NCBI GenBank assembly: GCA_030765045.1
Contig: CM060969.1
Span: forward strand, 58,471,716 to 58,535,715
Direction of reading: 5' to 3'
From: Tenodera sinensis
Taxonomy: Eukaryota > Arthropoda > Insecta > Mantodea > Mantidae
DNA length: 64,000 nucleotides
Within the stretch, counting starts at the first letter, position 1. Each line of letters begins with the position of its first letter. Under the pieces are notes generated by a model. That model saw nothing but the letters and a program-made list of their open reading frames with translations. It was not told the origin of the DNA and ran no database searches. Positions 12,775 to 25,534 of this stretch are shown piece after piece. The translations under genes and the position numbers were made by a program.

Positions 12775-12940
12775 GTAGAATCGGAACTGAAAAACTCAAT
12801 GCCACAGACGGGACTTGAACCACAGACCCTCCGCTTACCAGGCGGTGCTCTAAAAGACCATTAAACCACCCAGATGGTAAGCGGAGGGTCTGCGGTTCAG
12901 GTCCCGTTTGTGGCATTGAGTTTTTCAGTTCCGATTCTAC
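12775..12940. repeat. Fold-back pair of tRNA-derived SINE family A
   Basis: A 66-base left arm (12775-12840) and right arm (12875-12940) are reverse complements with three mismatches, separated by 34 bases. The left arm belongs to a minus-strand tRNA-like head (anticodon-loop-like CTGGTAA with a proper T before GGT, B box GGTTCAAGTCC). The right arm lacks most of the A-box half. After the right arm the SINE body continues (GCCCACACACGGCTTATGTG) to a (AAAT)n-like tail near 12990. The same body occurs next to the palindrome at 34.3-34.7 kb. Confidence 0.8.
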
Positions 12941-13552
12941 CTCTCAAACATTGCCCACACACGGCTTATGTGTGTTGGCATAAATAAATAAAAAATACAT
13001 TTTCTTATGTTAAAAAAATAAATATACAAATTAAGCAGCATCTTTTTTGTAATTTGAAAAAGATACCAAAATTGTTTCCGAGGATGAGGTTTTTCCTTAG
13101 TTTTGGATTTAATGCAGAACCTATTCGCATCTACTACCCATGGTATGTTATCGCTCCACGGAGTGTGGGTGGACTAGACATGGAGTGGTTGACCAGTTCC
13201 TTGCTGAAACTAAAGGAAAAAGGAAATAAGTGGAGGCGTTATAGCAGAGTTGCAACGTGATAAACAAGTAGATAAAGTTAGCTAATGCAGTTGACCTAGA
13301 AATTCTGGTCTGGGTTTGGCGAAGTTGGGACAGCAAATGGTTATCTCATATATCTAACCTGTCACCTTCCCTGTTGTAGGAACAGTTATTGATCTTGAAA
13401 CTAATGGCTCATGCACTTTTGTTCGAAGAAAATGGCATGTTTTTGAGAAGATTTCGAAGGAGATTATCTTTTACTTGCGGCACTTTTTATCAACGTTTAC
13501 CGAGACATTGCATTGCAATTGCAGTGAGTTATGTTGTAACTCCTAAGCCATT

Positions 13553-13750
<198 letters not shown>

Positions 13751-13910
13751 AATGATGATGTGTAACGAATTTTGTCCAATTCGCCGAAGATCATTTAGTA
13801 TTAGTGATTCAGGAAATTGTCTCCAAATTCCAGAAGATTGTGAGATCTAATTTTGGAGTATCTAGTCTGTATATAAATGAATACCTAGGCTTTCATGGCC
13901 GTAGTCGAAA

Positions 13911-14490
13911 TTATTAGATGAAGTATCTATCTTCCGTTCTGTTTTGCCGTGCTCGGCTAGAGATGGTGCCCCAGACATTTCGTCTATAGCTGCGGCAGAC
14001 ATCCTCAATGGCGCTGTCGAGGTCTTCTCGGAGAAGGTATCGACGCGGCGATCTGTTTGAAATATAAATGCAACGTGTTACATTCACACTGCTTTCGTTA
14101 CTGACTTCTTTTACGTAACATTTCCCATGTTCATCTCTACTCTTTCTTAGCATATACTGATTGATCGTTTACCATGAAAATTGGTGCATCTTAAGTGTTT
14201 TTTTTTTCAAGTTGGTGTTCATGCTGTTCATTTTATTAGACAGCGTATTAAAACCACATTGTGTACTCACTTTTCTTTTTTATAACATATTCACATGTCC
14301 TCTATTCCTTCTTCTGCAAACAATTTGTACAATTTGTTATATGTTTGAAATAGAAATGTAACTTATTACATTCACACTGTTTTCTCCATTCAGTTTCCTT
14401 TATGAAACACAGTCACAGTTCCTTCTCTACTTCCTCTTCTAAAAACAATTCATACAAATTTATATATGATTGAAATAGAAATGCAAGGTA
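13911..14490. repeat. Conserved-looking fragment with degenerate tandem repeats
   Basis: The GC-richer part (13930-14055) looks like an inserted repeat. It is followed by three related phrases, GTTTGAAATATAAATGCAAC, GTTTGAAATAGAAATGTAAC and GATTGAAATAGAAATGCAAG, each followed by TTACAT and CACAC. The last two lie about 124 bases apart and the first two about 285 apart. This is a decayed tandem duplication of unknown origin. Confidence 0.5.
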
Positions 14491-16230
14491 TTACATGCAC
14501 ACGCCTTTCTATACTCGCTGTTCTTCCTGAAGTATTTGTGACTGTTTAACAGTGCGTTTGCGTAATGCCTTTTCTGCGCTTTTATTTACTTTGTCTGTTC
14601 TTTTTGTTCTTCATAGTAACCTAAATTTTTAGCTCTTTGTTTAAGTGTAATCAGTAATACTTTTTAAATATGACCAAAGAAACACAAGGCTATTAGCAAG
14701 TGCAACCTAAGTCTACAAGTTGTAGGGATAAATCGTTAAACGACGGGCAACGCTGGGTACTTCCGCTAGTGAAGGATAAAACCAAATACTGCATCCTGGT
14801 ATCGCAGCACAAAATGAAATCAGGTGATCAAGCGCAGCGCATTACTTCTGCTGAAAGTGGATTATTCCTTGTTATTCATGTTTTAAAATTAATTTTATGA
14901 ATTTAAGAATTACCTGCATAAAAGCATCCGTTATTTTTTTCCTGGAAAGAAACAGTCTGTTGTACAAACAAAATGGTTTAGCATAATAAGGGATTGCCTA
15001 ATTTAGAGATTCACTTCTTTTAAATCAGTCACTTCGAGTAACGATATTAAATATTGAAAGAAGTGCAAAATTACATCAACCTAGAATTATTATGACGTGC
15101 TGTGACTAGAAATCCTTAGCGGATAACCTTGGGCCTGATATACTTAATTGGCGTATTTGAAGGGTTCACGTGGAGGGACTGGAATGCAAGGGATTTCCAA
15201 CCTGCATTTAGCAGTGGTCTAATTGCTGCCGATTTCCTCCTCCCAGTCTTCAGCAATGAGTCATTTCCAGCAGAGCAGGTACTTCGATGACGTTATCCTC
15301 AACTACTCTTCGCATTTCCTGTATTATCTTCTCGTATTATGCATGACTGCATGACTAAACGATGTTTTAGTTTGTTTTAATGTTTGCCACATTTGAACAG
15401 TACCTAGAGTCAGGGATGTAATTCGGAAGTAGGTGATATGCATATTTTAGTAAAATCTAGTGTGAAATCTTTCTTTTTCTTTTTCTTTTTTTTTTTTTTT
15501 TTTAAGTTATGCAACCGACTGAGAAACAGGTGCGTCTTAAGTGTATCTTGACCGTATACTCCTCATGAGCATAGGGGCAAAAGGTATACGTTATGTAAAT
15601 CCATTCAAAAAACATCGTACTCTTACACTGAGAATTCCACTGAGAATTCATAAACTTTTTACTGTATACATTCTACACACACCCTACCAAAACTCCTGAT
15701 GAGCGACAACCTATCGTAATAGACCCACTTTCAAAATGAGTTAAAGCTAAATAGCGTATCTGTACCAAGGGATAGCGATAGGTTATGAGTGGCCTTTTAA
15801 AGACACGCCTACATTCATAATGGATTTCTGCATCCCATCAATAAATGTTAAGTAGTTTAATAATTCACTGTTGGCATAAAATCACAGCACGTAGAAGTTT
15901 GTATAGCAAGCGCAATAGCTTGAGTCATGTTTATTAATGATGCCAATCTGTCAGAATTAGCCCAAGAAGGATTAATAGCATTTGACACAATACAGCTACA
16001 AAATAAATTCTAGCTTGACTAATGGGACGATGTTTTCAAATAACACTATAATCTACAGGTGGCATAGAAGTAAACAAATAGGGTCAGCTGATAACCTGGT
16101 ATATGTTACATATCCCGAACCCGGATTGGTAATAACGAAAAGCAAGTTCACACCGAAAACATCTCTAAATATACGTTCTGTCGCGGATTTTCATGAAATG
16201 ACAGAGCTGATTAGGCATAAAGTACAACTG
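14491..16230. other. AT-rich DNA, nothing recognised
   Basis: A T-tract lies at about 15474-15503. Frames of 66 and 85 codons near 14700 and 15982 show no family motif and no conserved copy. Confidence 0.5.
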
Positions 16231-16234
16231 CTAA

Positions 16235-16298
16235 CTTAACTTAACAGCCTAATCTAACCTAAGCAAACCTAACCTAACCTAACCTAACCTAACCTAAC
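16235..16298 (-). repeat. Interstitial insect-type telomere repeat (TTAGG)n
   Basis: Six exact AACCT units (TTAGG on the minus strand) follow about 30 bases of degenerate units. TTAGG is the ancestral arthropod telomere motif. Unique sequence lies on both sides, so this is internal, perhaps from break repair or a telomere-targeting element. Confidence 0.85.
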
Positions 16299-17199
16299 GA
16301 AACCGCACCTTTCACTATCTGCCTACGTTTATGGGTGCCATGATATAGTGCATAGAATGAAGTTAACTTGCACGTCGGCTTTCCATGGTCTGTCTAGGAT
16401 CTACGCGAAGTGGCGGATTTCAGGAAAAGCTTACGATATAGTGTATGTAGGTTACACAACCGAAGTAAGCAAAACTGAATGAAATATTTTTTTGATTATG
16501 TGGTAAGCGGGAACGCTGGTCAAATGGGAACCTTTCATCATAATTTGTATACGGTAACAGCTTTGTGGAAGAAAATTATGCTGTTCACTCTTAATATCTA
16601 CTTCTGTTGAGAGACTCGGTTTTCAATAAGCGCTTCCTATTCAACAAGCAGACATTTAGCGATGCAATAATTCGTGCAGATATTTCACTATCTGACCTGA
16701 ATTTCCTGACGCCAAGAACTTCCTTCCTTCACAACACCAAAATGATGCATTAATGCACCAAGTCTGACGAATATGGGGCATTCCACACATGGTTTGATCA
16801 ATGCCTGAGACGTTCTCCCTGTCATTCTGAGTGAATTTACCACTTTTATGCTCAAGAGGAAACTACGAACTCAGAATGATGATGATGCAATTATTTAACG
16901 ACCCTTTAACATCCATTGCGGTAGTTGCCTCTATATTCTTTGATACACTGATTCGGCACGACAGAGATGTGGCATTAGCTCCGGAAATGGCTTAAATTGC
17001 GTAATCACTAGGGTGTGGATTGTTATATGGTAAACAAATAAATAAATAAATAAATAAAACGATTTATTTTTATGTGCTAAAAATGTTAAAGTATTTTGTG
17101 AAAGGTCAAAAGATGTGGTAACATGTTTAGATATTTTACTTTAATTCACAGAAACGAGAGAAAATGATTAATTTATTACTGTTGGCGTACCGCCCACCC
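16299..17199. other. Mostly unassigned DNA with a possible SINE fragment
   Basis: Near 16890-17000 phrases such as TTATTTAACGACCCTTTAAC resemble the family B SINE body and are followed by an AAAT-rich tail (about 17035-17060). The rest shows nothing recognisable. Confidence 0.35.
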
Positions 17200-17640
17200 T
17201 TAAACTGATAGCAGCTCCTAGCATGTTCCCTTAAAATTGCAGTGGACAAGTCTTCTCCAGATTGTCCATCACAAATGGGTGCCTATTGCTGTCTCTAAAT
17301 AATGCTTTGTATTGTGAAATTATCTTTCCACATCAAAGGCGCGTATATTTAAACAAAGAAATCTCACTAACACTCTCACAAGTTGTATCACCTACTTGCT
17401 TACCTTCCATGACATTTGTCAAAGTTTTTGAAAACCATTGTTTTTCTCAAGCAAATTGTTAAATTTGTCTTTTAACACTAGTAATGAATTAACTTTCATT
17501 TCAACAATCTCCACCTCCTCAACAGATTTATTGAAGTTCCTAGTTTTTGTATAAAGTCACACAAAAGGTTTAGATTTGTAGATGTGAACACCAAATCATT
17601 TTTAATTGGACATCTTTCAATGAAGCCTGAATTATTTGAA
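17200..17640 (-). pseudogene. hAT transposase C-terminal remnant
   Basis: Minus-strand frames contain LVLKDKFNNLLEKNNGFQ and FKYTRL in one register and SQYKALFRD followed by MDNLEK in another. The FKY.PL...ER.FSQYK..L.DNR..F...NLEK order is diagnostic for the hAT dimerisation region. Several frameshifts and stops interrupt it. No clear ends or target duplication were found. Confidence 0.7.
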
Positions 17641-17879
17641 TAGATGACGCATCATTTTTGTCCGAATCACAGCAGGTGCAAAACATTCAAGATTTGTGCC
17701 ATAACAAACTGCGCTTAGCTTAGTGCCACAGCACGTGAACCACTGACGCAGGGGAAGAGCAAGATTGGGATATTTTTTCTCTGAAGAGATCAGTCCTCAA
17801 TGGTGCCGTAAGAAATATTTTGAAGAAAAAAAAAAAGCGTGTTTGTTCTTATTCTGTGAGTGGAACTTAATTACGTGAC

Positions 17880-18000
17880 AGCGAATATCCAAGAGCTGTT
17901 TACCTGGCGACTGAGGGTCAGGAGAAGCGGAGTCAGATTACCAATACACGGGATATGAACCTGCGACCTCCTAAATGTGATTCCAGACTCAGCCGCTCCA
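17880..18000 (-). mobile_element. tRNA-derived SINE head (minus)
   Basis: The minus strand reads GGAGCGGCTGAGTCTGGAAT and later GGTCGCAGGTTCATATCCC, giving A-box-like and B-box elements at tRNA spacing. It resembles the head of family B (GGTCGCGGGTTCAAACCC at 37.9 kb). Confidence 0.5.
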
Positions 18001-18646
18001 GTATTTCATGTTTCTGCTAGGTTTACGTGTTTTCCCAAGAGACGGCAGAGCAAATGTGAAAATAGCTGTTACGAAAAATGTAGTGCATACTCTGTTAGGG
18101 CATTGCATTATTATCTAAATGTAACGGCTACATGTCTGACTTTGTTTACACAGAATGTGCATCTAATTGGTTTAAAAGCGTCATGTACTTTTTCTAAATA
18201 TCAGATATGCATAGGAGCGTAACATTTGAAAAACTGAAGACAATTGTTTAGATTACATGTTGTTGTTTGAGTAGAAGAGTGTTTTCAAGGTGCATTCATG
18301 TTTAATGCACGAGTTGCTAGCAAGTTTTAGTATATATAAAATACAGATAAAATAAAGCGAATCTTTCAATACTGCTATTCACGTACCTAAAGCAGTTTCC
18401 TACCTATTACATTACAAATAGGTATAAGTAACAGGTACGAGTTGTTCAATGGTTTACTTATTAATTGTTAACAACATAAAGACGTTGTTTACTTCTTTTG
18501 AAAACGTCACTTGACATGTGCAGCTCGAGTGCATGTAATCGAGCTGATAGAATGTGTAGCTGTTTGTTGGTATGGAAATACTAAATCGTCTCTGCCAGTC
18601 GCACCCTTAAATGGTTTCTAGCATTCTTGTTAAGTTTGTCTTACTC

Positions 18647-18905
18647 TCACGTTTTCCTTCGCTCCTCAAACTGACCTGTGTTGATAGTTTGAATGCCAGA
18701 CGAAGTGCAAGTCGAAGTGCATAGCCTTAGCAGATAAATCAACTGATCGTCGCGTAACATACTGCGATACGCACTTTTAATGTAGTTCAATTTGGAGAAA
18801 CTCTGTTCGCAAATACATGTAGAGCCCAAAACGACATCAGGTTGGCGGCAAACATTCGCAGTCTGGGAAACGTGTTAGAGGGCAAAGACTGAATGAATTT
18901 TCAAC
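18647..18905 (-). pseudogene. hAT-like transposase C-terminal remnant (GTF2IRD2/ZBED-like branch)
   Basis: Minus-strand frames give FPRLRMFAANLMS, then after a frame change GSTCICEQSFSKLNYIKS and AYRSMLRDDQLIYLLRL. The FGST.ICEQ.FS.MN..KS..RS.L.D..L pattern belongs to the hAT-like group that gave rise to GTF2IRD2 and ZBED proteins. One frameshift and a terminating stop are visible. It differs in type from the other hAT remnants here. Confidence 0.65.
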
Positions 18906-20490
18906 CTTGTTTTGTGTAACATTTGAAGGCCGTAGTACTTTGCAGAAGAATAATTTCCATTTGCCTCTGACCCTGGGCACTGGCTTGTAGGTCCTAAGGC
19001 GTGTAAGTAATCAGGTAAAAAGAAGAAGGAAAGAAATGAAAAGAATTTCCATTTGCAACTTTCATTTAATATGAAACATGAATCGTTTCGATGTTAGAAA
19101 CTCACATTATCTTATCCGTCACTGGATACTGAACATATTATTGTGATTCTACATGCCACAGGCACTGTCTGACTCACCTTCTGATGCAGGACGGAGGTAG
19201 GGCTGTAGCCACTAATTACATAAGCTTCTCCAAAGAGGAAGGTTTGGACATCGCTAGTCCAGTGCCTACGTGTCAGACTAATTTAAACCAAAGAGAAATT
19301 GCCTCACCCAAACTAGTGTGGAACACATGACAAACATAGCAACAGTACTATACAAAAACAGTATAGGAAACCAGAAGCATCGGCATGATTCCACACATTT
19401 AGCTGTCAATTGTCTAAAGAGGGTGTGGTCGGTGGAGAGAGGGTAGGAAGAGTAATCTTCACAGCTAACAGTTTAAAGCCAGCGGAATTGCCCGCTCTAT
19501 TGCTCGACCAATGAGGTTTACACATTCAAAATATTTGCTTACCTGTTAGTATTTAAGCGTTCTTTAAAAATCGAGACATTTTACATGGCACTTTTTTAAC
19601 AGAAATAGTTATAAAACTAATGGTAGTGGTACATATAGTTTGTTTTAGTGTGTTGCACTATATATCCGTAAAAATACTGCTCCAGATCCACTAATGTTTC
19701 GGTGGAAGAAGCACAAATACAATCTGGAGAAACACTATTATGTAAAATGAAACGAATTCAGTTGATTTTTAAAAGAACTGGAATGTGTGTTAAACTTTCT
19801 TTGTCAGTGAAAGGTTTCCCATAGGCATGATATATGTGATAATTTAAGGGATTGCTCCCTTAAATTTCATCTTAAATTATTTAATTTATATGCCTGAAAT
19901 ATTGATAAATACTTTTGTTATTCTTTTAACATAATTCGAGCTCCACCAGTTAAAGATTCTTACAGTTTAACTGGATAAATTATGTTATCGAAATACTAAA
20001 TATTGACGACGAGAGACAATATTAGCAGACGCCACAAAAATACTAAATTCTAACTAAGGAAATAGAAAGCAATAATAAATAGAAATATGCCAATATGTTC
20101 TAAGTGCTTTGCAGAATCCAGAAAACAAATGTCGATGATAATTGTGTAATTTTAGTTCTGTACAGTTGTATTTGAGGGCACTTACAATGAATGTTTTTTT
20201 CTTTTTTACAGGTAAGTCGCAGCGAGGTTTTTCATAAAAATGCACAAAGTTCTGGTGAGTCAATTTCTATGTTCGATTTTACTAGCTGGCTTAATGCGTG
20301 TTGGTTACTTTTGAAACCAGAAGAGAATTTGTATCTCCCAGCTCGCATTTACTTTTTTATAAAAGTATTGGTTAATAATCTACCTGTACCTTATTACGTC
20401 CAATCTTTAGAGCTGCTATTACCTACATTAAGATGCATAACATTCGTAGAAATGGACTAGGCATCCCCTAAAATTGTCATAAATGGGAGA
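18906..20490. other. AT-rich DNA, nothing recognised
   Basis: No conserved frame or repeat was found. A frame of 89 codons near 20191-20460 has no family match that I recognise. Confidence 0.5.
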
Positions 20491-20711
<221 letters not shown>

Positions 20712-21204
20712 CTATTTCATTGCACCTTAACCTCCTCGCGACAGCCTTCCAATTTCTGAAAGTCAGTGGAGTATGTAGGCACCTTTTAGGATTATCCAAA
20801 CGCTCCAATAATAATTTTTAGATGAGAACAGAAGATGAAATTTTCCCCCCTACTTATTTTAAATAAACGGGCACAAAGCAGCCCACAAACGTTGCGTTAA
20901 AAGATGCACCCTGATATTCAATGGAATAAGAGAAACTTTGTGTATACGAAGATTTCCTACCCTTAAGTCGTCAATTGAAACATTTTGGACATGCTATTCA
21001 ACATATAGAAAAGCATTTGATTGTTGCAAATTATGTTACTATGTACTCCGTTTTCTTTCTCTACACCGAGTCGTAGGAACTGCTTCGGCCATACGTTAAC
21101 CAGGCATTTTACATGATGAGTTAACAAATATGTGCAATACAATTATTATTATCTAATAAAGAACTTTTTCGGCTGAAAGAATAATAATTTGTGTCAAATA
21201 ATTA

Positions 21205-21463
21205 GGAGCTATCTAGCTTCGTACAAATGAATATAAATGGTTTGTTATTCCACTAAGTATAGTGCAAATATTGTGTGAACAATGCGGTAATACATTTCTA
21301 CCCTAATTTGAATGAATTTAGTCACAATTTAATGTTAACGTGAAGTTGACAAAATCTCTCTTAGAAATTAAAGTTTGATATTTTAACATTAAATTGTGAC
21401 TAAATTCATTCGAATTGAAATGAAGACATTACATTGTTCATTCGTAAAAAGCTAGATGGCTCC
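21205..21463. mobile_element. Fold-back (MITE-like) element
   Basis: The inner arms 21305-21338 and 21383-21416 are 34-base reverse complements with one mismatch around a 44-base loop. The outer arms 21205-21231 and 21437-21463 (GGAGCTATCTAGCTTC-like) also pair, with different spacing on the two sides. This fits an aged fold-back element. No flanking duplication was identified. Confidence 0.6.
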
Positions 21464-21731
21464 AAATAATGACTTTTTTCGGCGAAAGTTTTTTTTATTG
21501 ACAATAATTGTATTGGACTTACTTGTTGCACTAATGATGTAGGATCATATATGTCCGAACGTTGGTATGCGGTATATTGCACATAAGCAACATGATTACG
21601 GCATACTGAGGAAATACTGAAGAACTTGAATAAATATTATTAGAGGATTTTGCTGTCCACAGACAAACTAAATTAAAAGCCAAAGTAAGAGTATAGTATT
21701 TGAAATAAAATGTACGTGGAATTTCATTTTT

Positions 21732-22599
21732 ACTTTCTCTACTGGTAAGTAGAGGAAGTATTGTATTCCACCCAAAAATTCGATGTCGAGATTTCACCGG
21801 AAATATATGTTCTGAGGACTCCTGAATCCAAAAGAAGCATATTTAGAAAAAGGTCCGTGTGTGTGTTTGTGGACAGCATAACTCAAAAACGTAAAGTCGG
21901 TTAAAAACCAAAGTTGGTATTTAAGTTTAATGTCTTTCAAGGATGCGACACGAAGATTTTAAAGAAAATAGCCCAACCCTAAACTACCCTTTCCATAGAA
22001 CATTTTTCGAAAATTTTGATTTTCTTGAAAATGGCTAACGATTTTGATTAAAATGCCACATGTTTTAGATATTTTGATGACAAATGAAATGTACATCTTG
22101 AATTTTCTGGCTATAGCTCCAGTAATCGTATTTACTCTGGACGACTTTTGCATAACTGGTAAACCGTTCGAGACAGACCAAATCATACTATACAAAAATC
22201 TTGCTAAATTGCACAATTTATGTCTCAATAAATTTTTTTGTAGGGTGAACCATATACGGAGATATTCCTTATGTGTGTGAGTTTCTGAAAATTTAAAACT
22301 TCCGTTAAATGGAACATTGTTGCTCATTTTTTATATGTTAAGTGTGCAAAGAGAACGGAATCTCAAAGCTCTAAAATTGTCTAAAAGATTTGACTATCGC
22401 ACAAAGCCTACTGTATTCTAAGGAAAAGGAAATAAGCAATAAAATAATTTGTACAAATGTTTATTTCAACTAACACGAAGGGAGTGAGTGAATGTGTAGG
22501 GTTTAACGGCCCGTCGATAACGAGCTCATTTGGGCCAACACGAATAAGATAATAGGAATAAGAGTTTGTAAGAATGGTTAGTACGAGAGTAGAGAAAGT
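21732..22599 (+). mobile_element. R0.9 dispersed repeat, copy B (plus)
   Basis: This is the most complete simple copy. It starts ACTTTCTCTACTGGTAAGTA, passes the TTTCACCGGAAATATATG segment, a short GT patch, AGCATAACTCAAAAACG, AGTCGGTTAAAAACCAAA and AACTGGTAAACCG, and ends in AGTAGAGAAAGT. The outer 12 bases are exact inverted repeats. All frames are closed. A 57-bp foreign segment interrupts it at 22480-22536. Confidence 0.75.
22480..22536. mobile_element. 57-bp insertion with 8-bp target duplication
   Basis: AACACGAA occurs immediately before (22472-22479) and after (22537-22544). Other copies of the host repeat read straight across AACACGAAGATA. The insert contains GTTTAACGGCCCGTCGATAA, like the 3' body of family B SINEs, so it looks like a severely truncated SINE. 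Confidence 0.65.
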
Positions 22600-22703
22600 C
22601 ATGTAAGTGCAACGCATCAGATTTTTTATTACACACGTTCTCGTTAGAGTCAATTTATGTTTTACTTCTAAATGCTCTTAACGGTAATTTAAAGCCATCT
22701 TAA

Positions 22704-22707
<4 letters not shown>

Positions 22708-22763
<56 letters not shown>
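22708..22763. repeat. (AT)n microsatellite
   Basis: About 27 AT units without interruption, just beyond the end of R0.9 copy B. Confidence 0.95.
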
Positions 22764-22766
<3 letters not shown>

Positions 22767-24350
22767 CATATTGTATTATAATAAGCAGAGCTTTTACCTC
22801 TTTTTTAAACATTTAGTCAGGTACAAGTTTAGCTTGGGAGATGTTTGTAGTATACGACCACCCAGGTATAGAATAAATGTGTTTCAGTTATGTAGGAGTT
22901 ATCAAAATCTGTTGACTGGTTTCCGAGATCATATTGGTGCGCGCACCCACCCACCCTCACCCGATTTATAGCAGGAACTCTCACTCTCGAATGCTGGAAT
23001 GCGTTTTTAAACTGTGTGTTAGCAGAAATTGCCGAGGTATGACGCAGGTGGAAATTCATTTTCAATGTATTTTAGTGTTTTAACAACCATTCAAACACCT
23101 GCAACTATTTGCATAGTTACCAAAGTCTGCAAAATAACATATGTTGTGTGATGTACTAATTGAAAATGACACATAACGAAATGATAAATTTTCTAGCTTT
23201 TCAAAGCGGAGGAAATCATTGTGGGTTTGAATGTGGAGCCCATATTTTCAGCAAATGTTTTTTGCATGCAGTCGAAGCTGCCTTAAATAAATCACATTAC
23301 AGGTCCGGTGGATGAGATATCGCATAAGACCAGCAGAGAGCTGTTTGCTAAAACTGATAATGGATTTATGTTGTAGTATGTAGTTAGTAACGTGACAAAT
23401 TACGTGTTACAGTATCCGTTCTATGGGTTTATTTCGTTGGCTTTCGGATATCAATTAATGCTTAGTGATGGGTGTGTTTGCAAAAGAGAAATACGCAGCA
23501 TAACATGTGACCTCTTTGTAACATCACTGTTTTAATGTTGGGATGTTTAAGATTTCATTCCATAACTTTTATTCTGTGGAGAAGGTGGAATAAAGAACCG
23601 TAGCATTTAAACAGTTTTTTGAGGCGCAAGAATTCTGTGAAAATCTAATCTTGCTTGCTTGAAGTAAATCGGAATTAACTCTAGCAATGCCAAGCCTTAG
23701 GTATTCCAGAACTTATACTACCAACTTATACCACCACTGGTAACAAAATGAGCAGTTTTTAAAACGCACTTCTTTTAAAATTTGGTACTATATCTTGTCA
23801 TGTTTATAAAGTTAATCTTTAACATTAACTACTCCTTTTTTACATGAATCAGATACGGGCGGGGCAATAATTTATGACCACTTTGACATTTCATTGTTTC
23901 TCAAAAAGATCAACAATGAAAACTTCGAAACATTTAACGCGTTTCAGTAGTAGAAACAGTGATTGACAGTAACTATTCACAAAAAATTATAAAAGAAAGA
24001 ATTTAAAACTTTACAGAAAGTGGGCATAAACTAATGCTATGGTTAAGTATTATATACCGTACTTTGTATGTGTTTTGAAATCATGCTGTTCAACCTAGAT
24101 ATACGATATACATGGTTCTATTTTCAAAACATGATTGGATTATTAGGTATGTCGTTGGTGTCATTGTAAACTTACTTGATGTCTCCAATTATAGGTTCCT
24201 TGCTTGTGTGCTCAAGGCTGTTTTCAAATTATGTACAGTGGGGATCTGTATAATTTATAAAGAATTTGACGTTTTAGTCTTGTGGTTGTAACAAGGCTTT
24301 TTTAATTATTTTACAACAAAGAAGACTTTGATATATAATTTAGTCTGCAT
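22764..24350. other. Unassigned DNA
   Basis: No frame or repeat could be assigned. A short GC-rich patch (CGCGCACCCACCCACCC) lies near 22938-22954. Confidence 0.45.
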
Positions 24351-24354
24351 TTGA

Positions 24355-24931
24355 TGACGTCATCTTGGGCACAATAATTGCTCCTGTGTATCCTTGTGTG
24401 GAGTGAAAATCTCACAGAACTTCGGCGAACACAATTCCGGTACACAGGTAGATATTTGTTGCGCTAATCTTTTTTAGAATGTCACAATGAAAAGATTATT
24501 CGCGTCATATATTTTATGCAATTTAGCATTAAAATACGTAAAACTAATTAATACATTTCCTGAATGAAAAATGATGTAATGTATGACGTAATATGGTTGC
24601 TAAGCAATGTTCATAGAGGGAAATGGAAGGTAATGATAAAAGTATTGAACATATGGATTGTATTCCGCTTAACATTTTGAACGAAGTCCAGAGTGCTGAG
24701 ACTGTATCAATTGCAGAAAAATCAAAAAATGTTTACGGAAAAGAATGAGGTGATTCTTGTGCAGGAATGTTGCTGCACTTGCGAGAGTGACTTCAGGTCT
24801 TCTTACAGATACATTAGAGAATATTATTTTGTGGCCGTGATGACGTCATTGTCTTGTTGCCATGGTAATTGTTATTCATTTTCTGTCACTCTTGCCAGAA
24901 ATAGGGTATTTTCGCTCTATTAATGACGTCA
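24355..24931. promoter_or_regulatory. Cluster of CRE sites with X-box-like partners
   Basis: Perfect palindromic TGACGTCA occurs at 24355-24362, 24841-24848 and 24924-24931, and the variant TGACGTAA at 24584-24591. Two are followed within a few bases by X-box-like palindromes: GTTGCTAAGCAAT (about 24596) and GTTGCCATGGTAAT (about 24856), the latter close to the RFX consensus. CREB/ATF and RFX factors bind such sites in known metazoan promoters. The window shows no gene they would drive, so function is inference. Confidence 0.4.
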
Positions 24932-25534
24932 TAATAAGCCGTTTTAGTGCGAGGATTGCATAACCATATTTTTGTTTCGGATAATGTTATGTCTGTGTAT
25001 ATCCCTGAAGACTTGACCACTGTCCCAACCGCCTAATTTATCTTGAATAGGCATGAAGTGGATAGGAAGTTTAGGCTCTATACGAACAGTAGATATTTGA
25101 ATTTGTGTGAAATGATAAATGGGTAGAGAAAGTGCGTAGATGGATTCCTTCATCTCTAAACGGCGTTATGCCTAGTTAGTTTCACGTGGTTGCACGTTTG
25201 TTACGCATGGAGGAAGAAGAAGAGGAAAGCGAAAAACGCTGCTGCAAAACTCTGTGAAAGGCCGCCAAGGGATGATAACATATCGATTATATCGGCCACC
25301 CTCTGCTGAAAAAGCCGGCGGTGCTTATATTCTAGCAAATGAAGAGGATATGAAAACATGTCGCTTTGAATAAGAGCGCCTCGCGCCATGCAGTTATTTT
25401 AGAAGTAACTATTACTGCTTACAGCCGAGTGTGCATAAAAAAGTTTTGCACGCTCTGGTTGAAAACGTATGCGAAATTATTGATACCGTTATTGTCATGG
25501 TTACGCGGTTGTTTCATTAGTTTATCCAGTTTTT

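Noticed and set aside
16235..16298. True chromosome end
   Set aside because: Only about 13 units including degenerate ones, with unique DNA on both sides.
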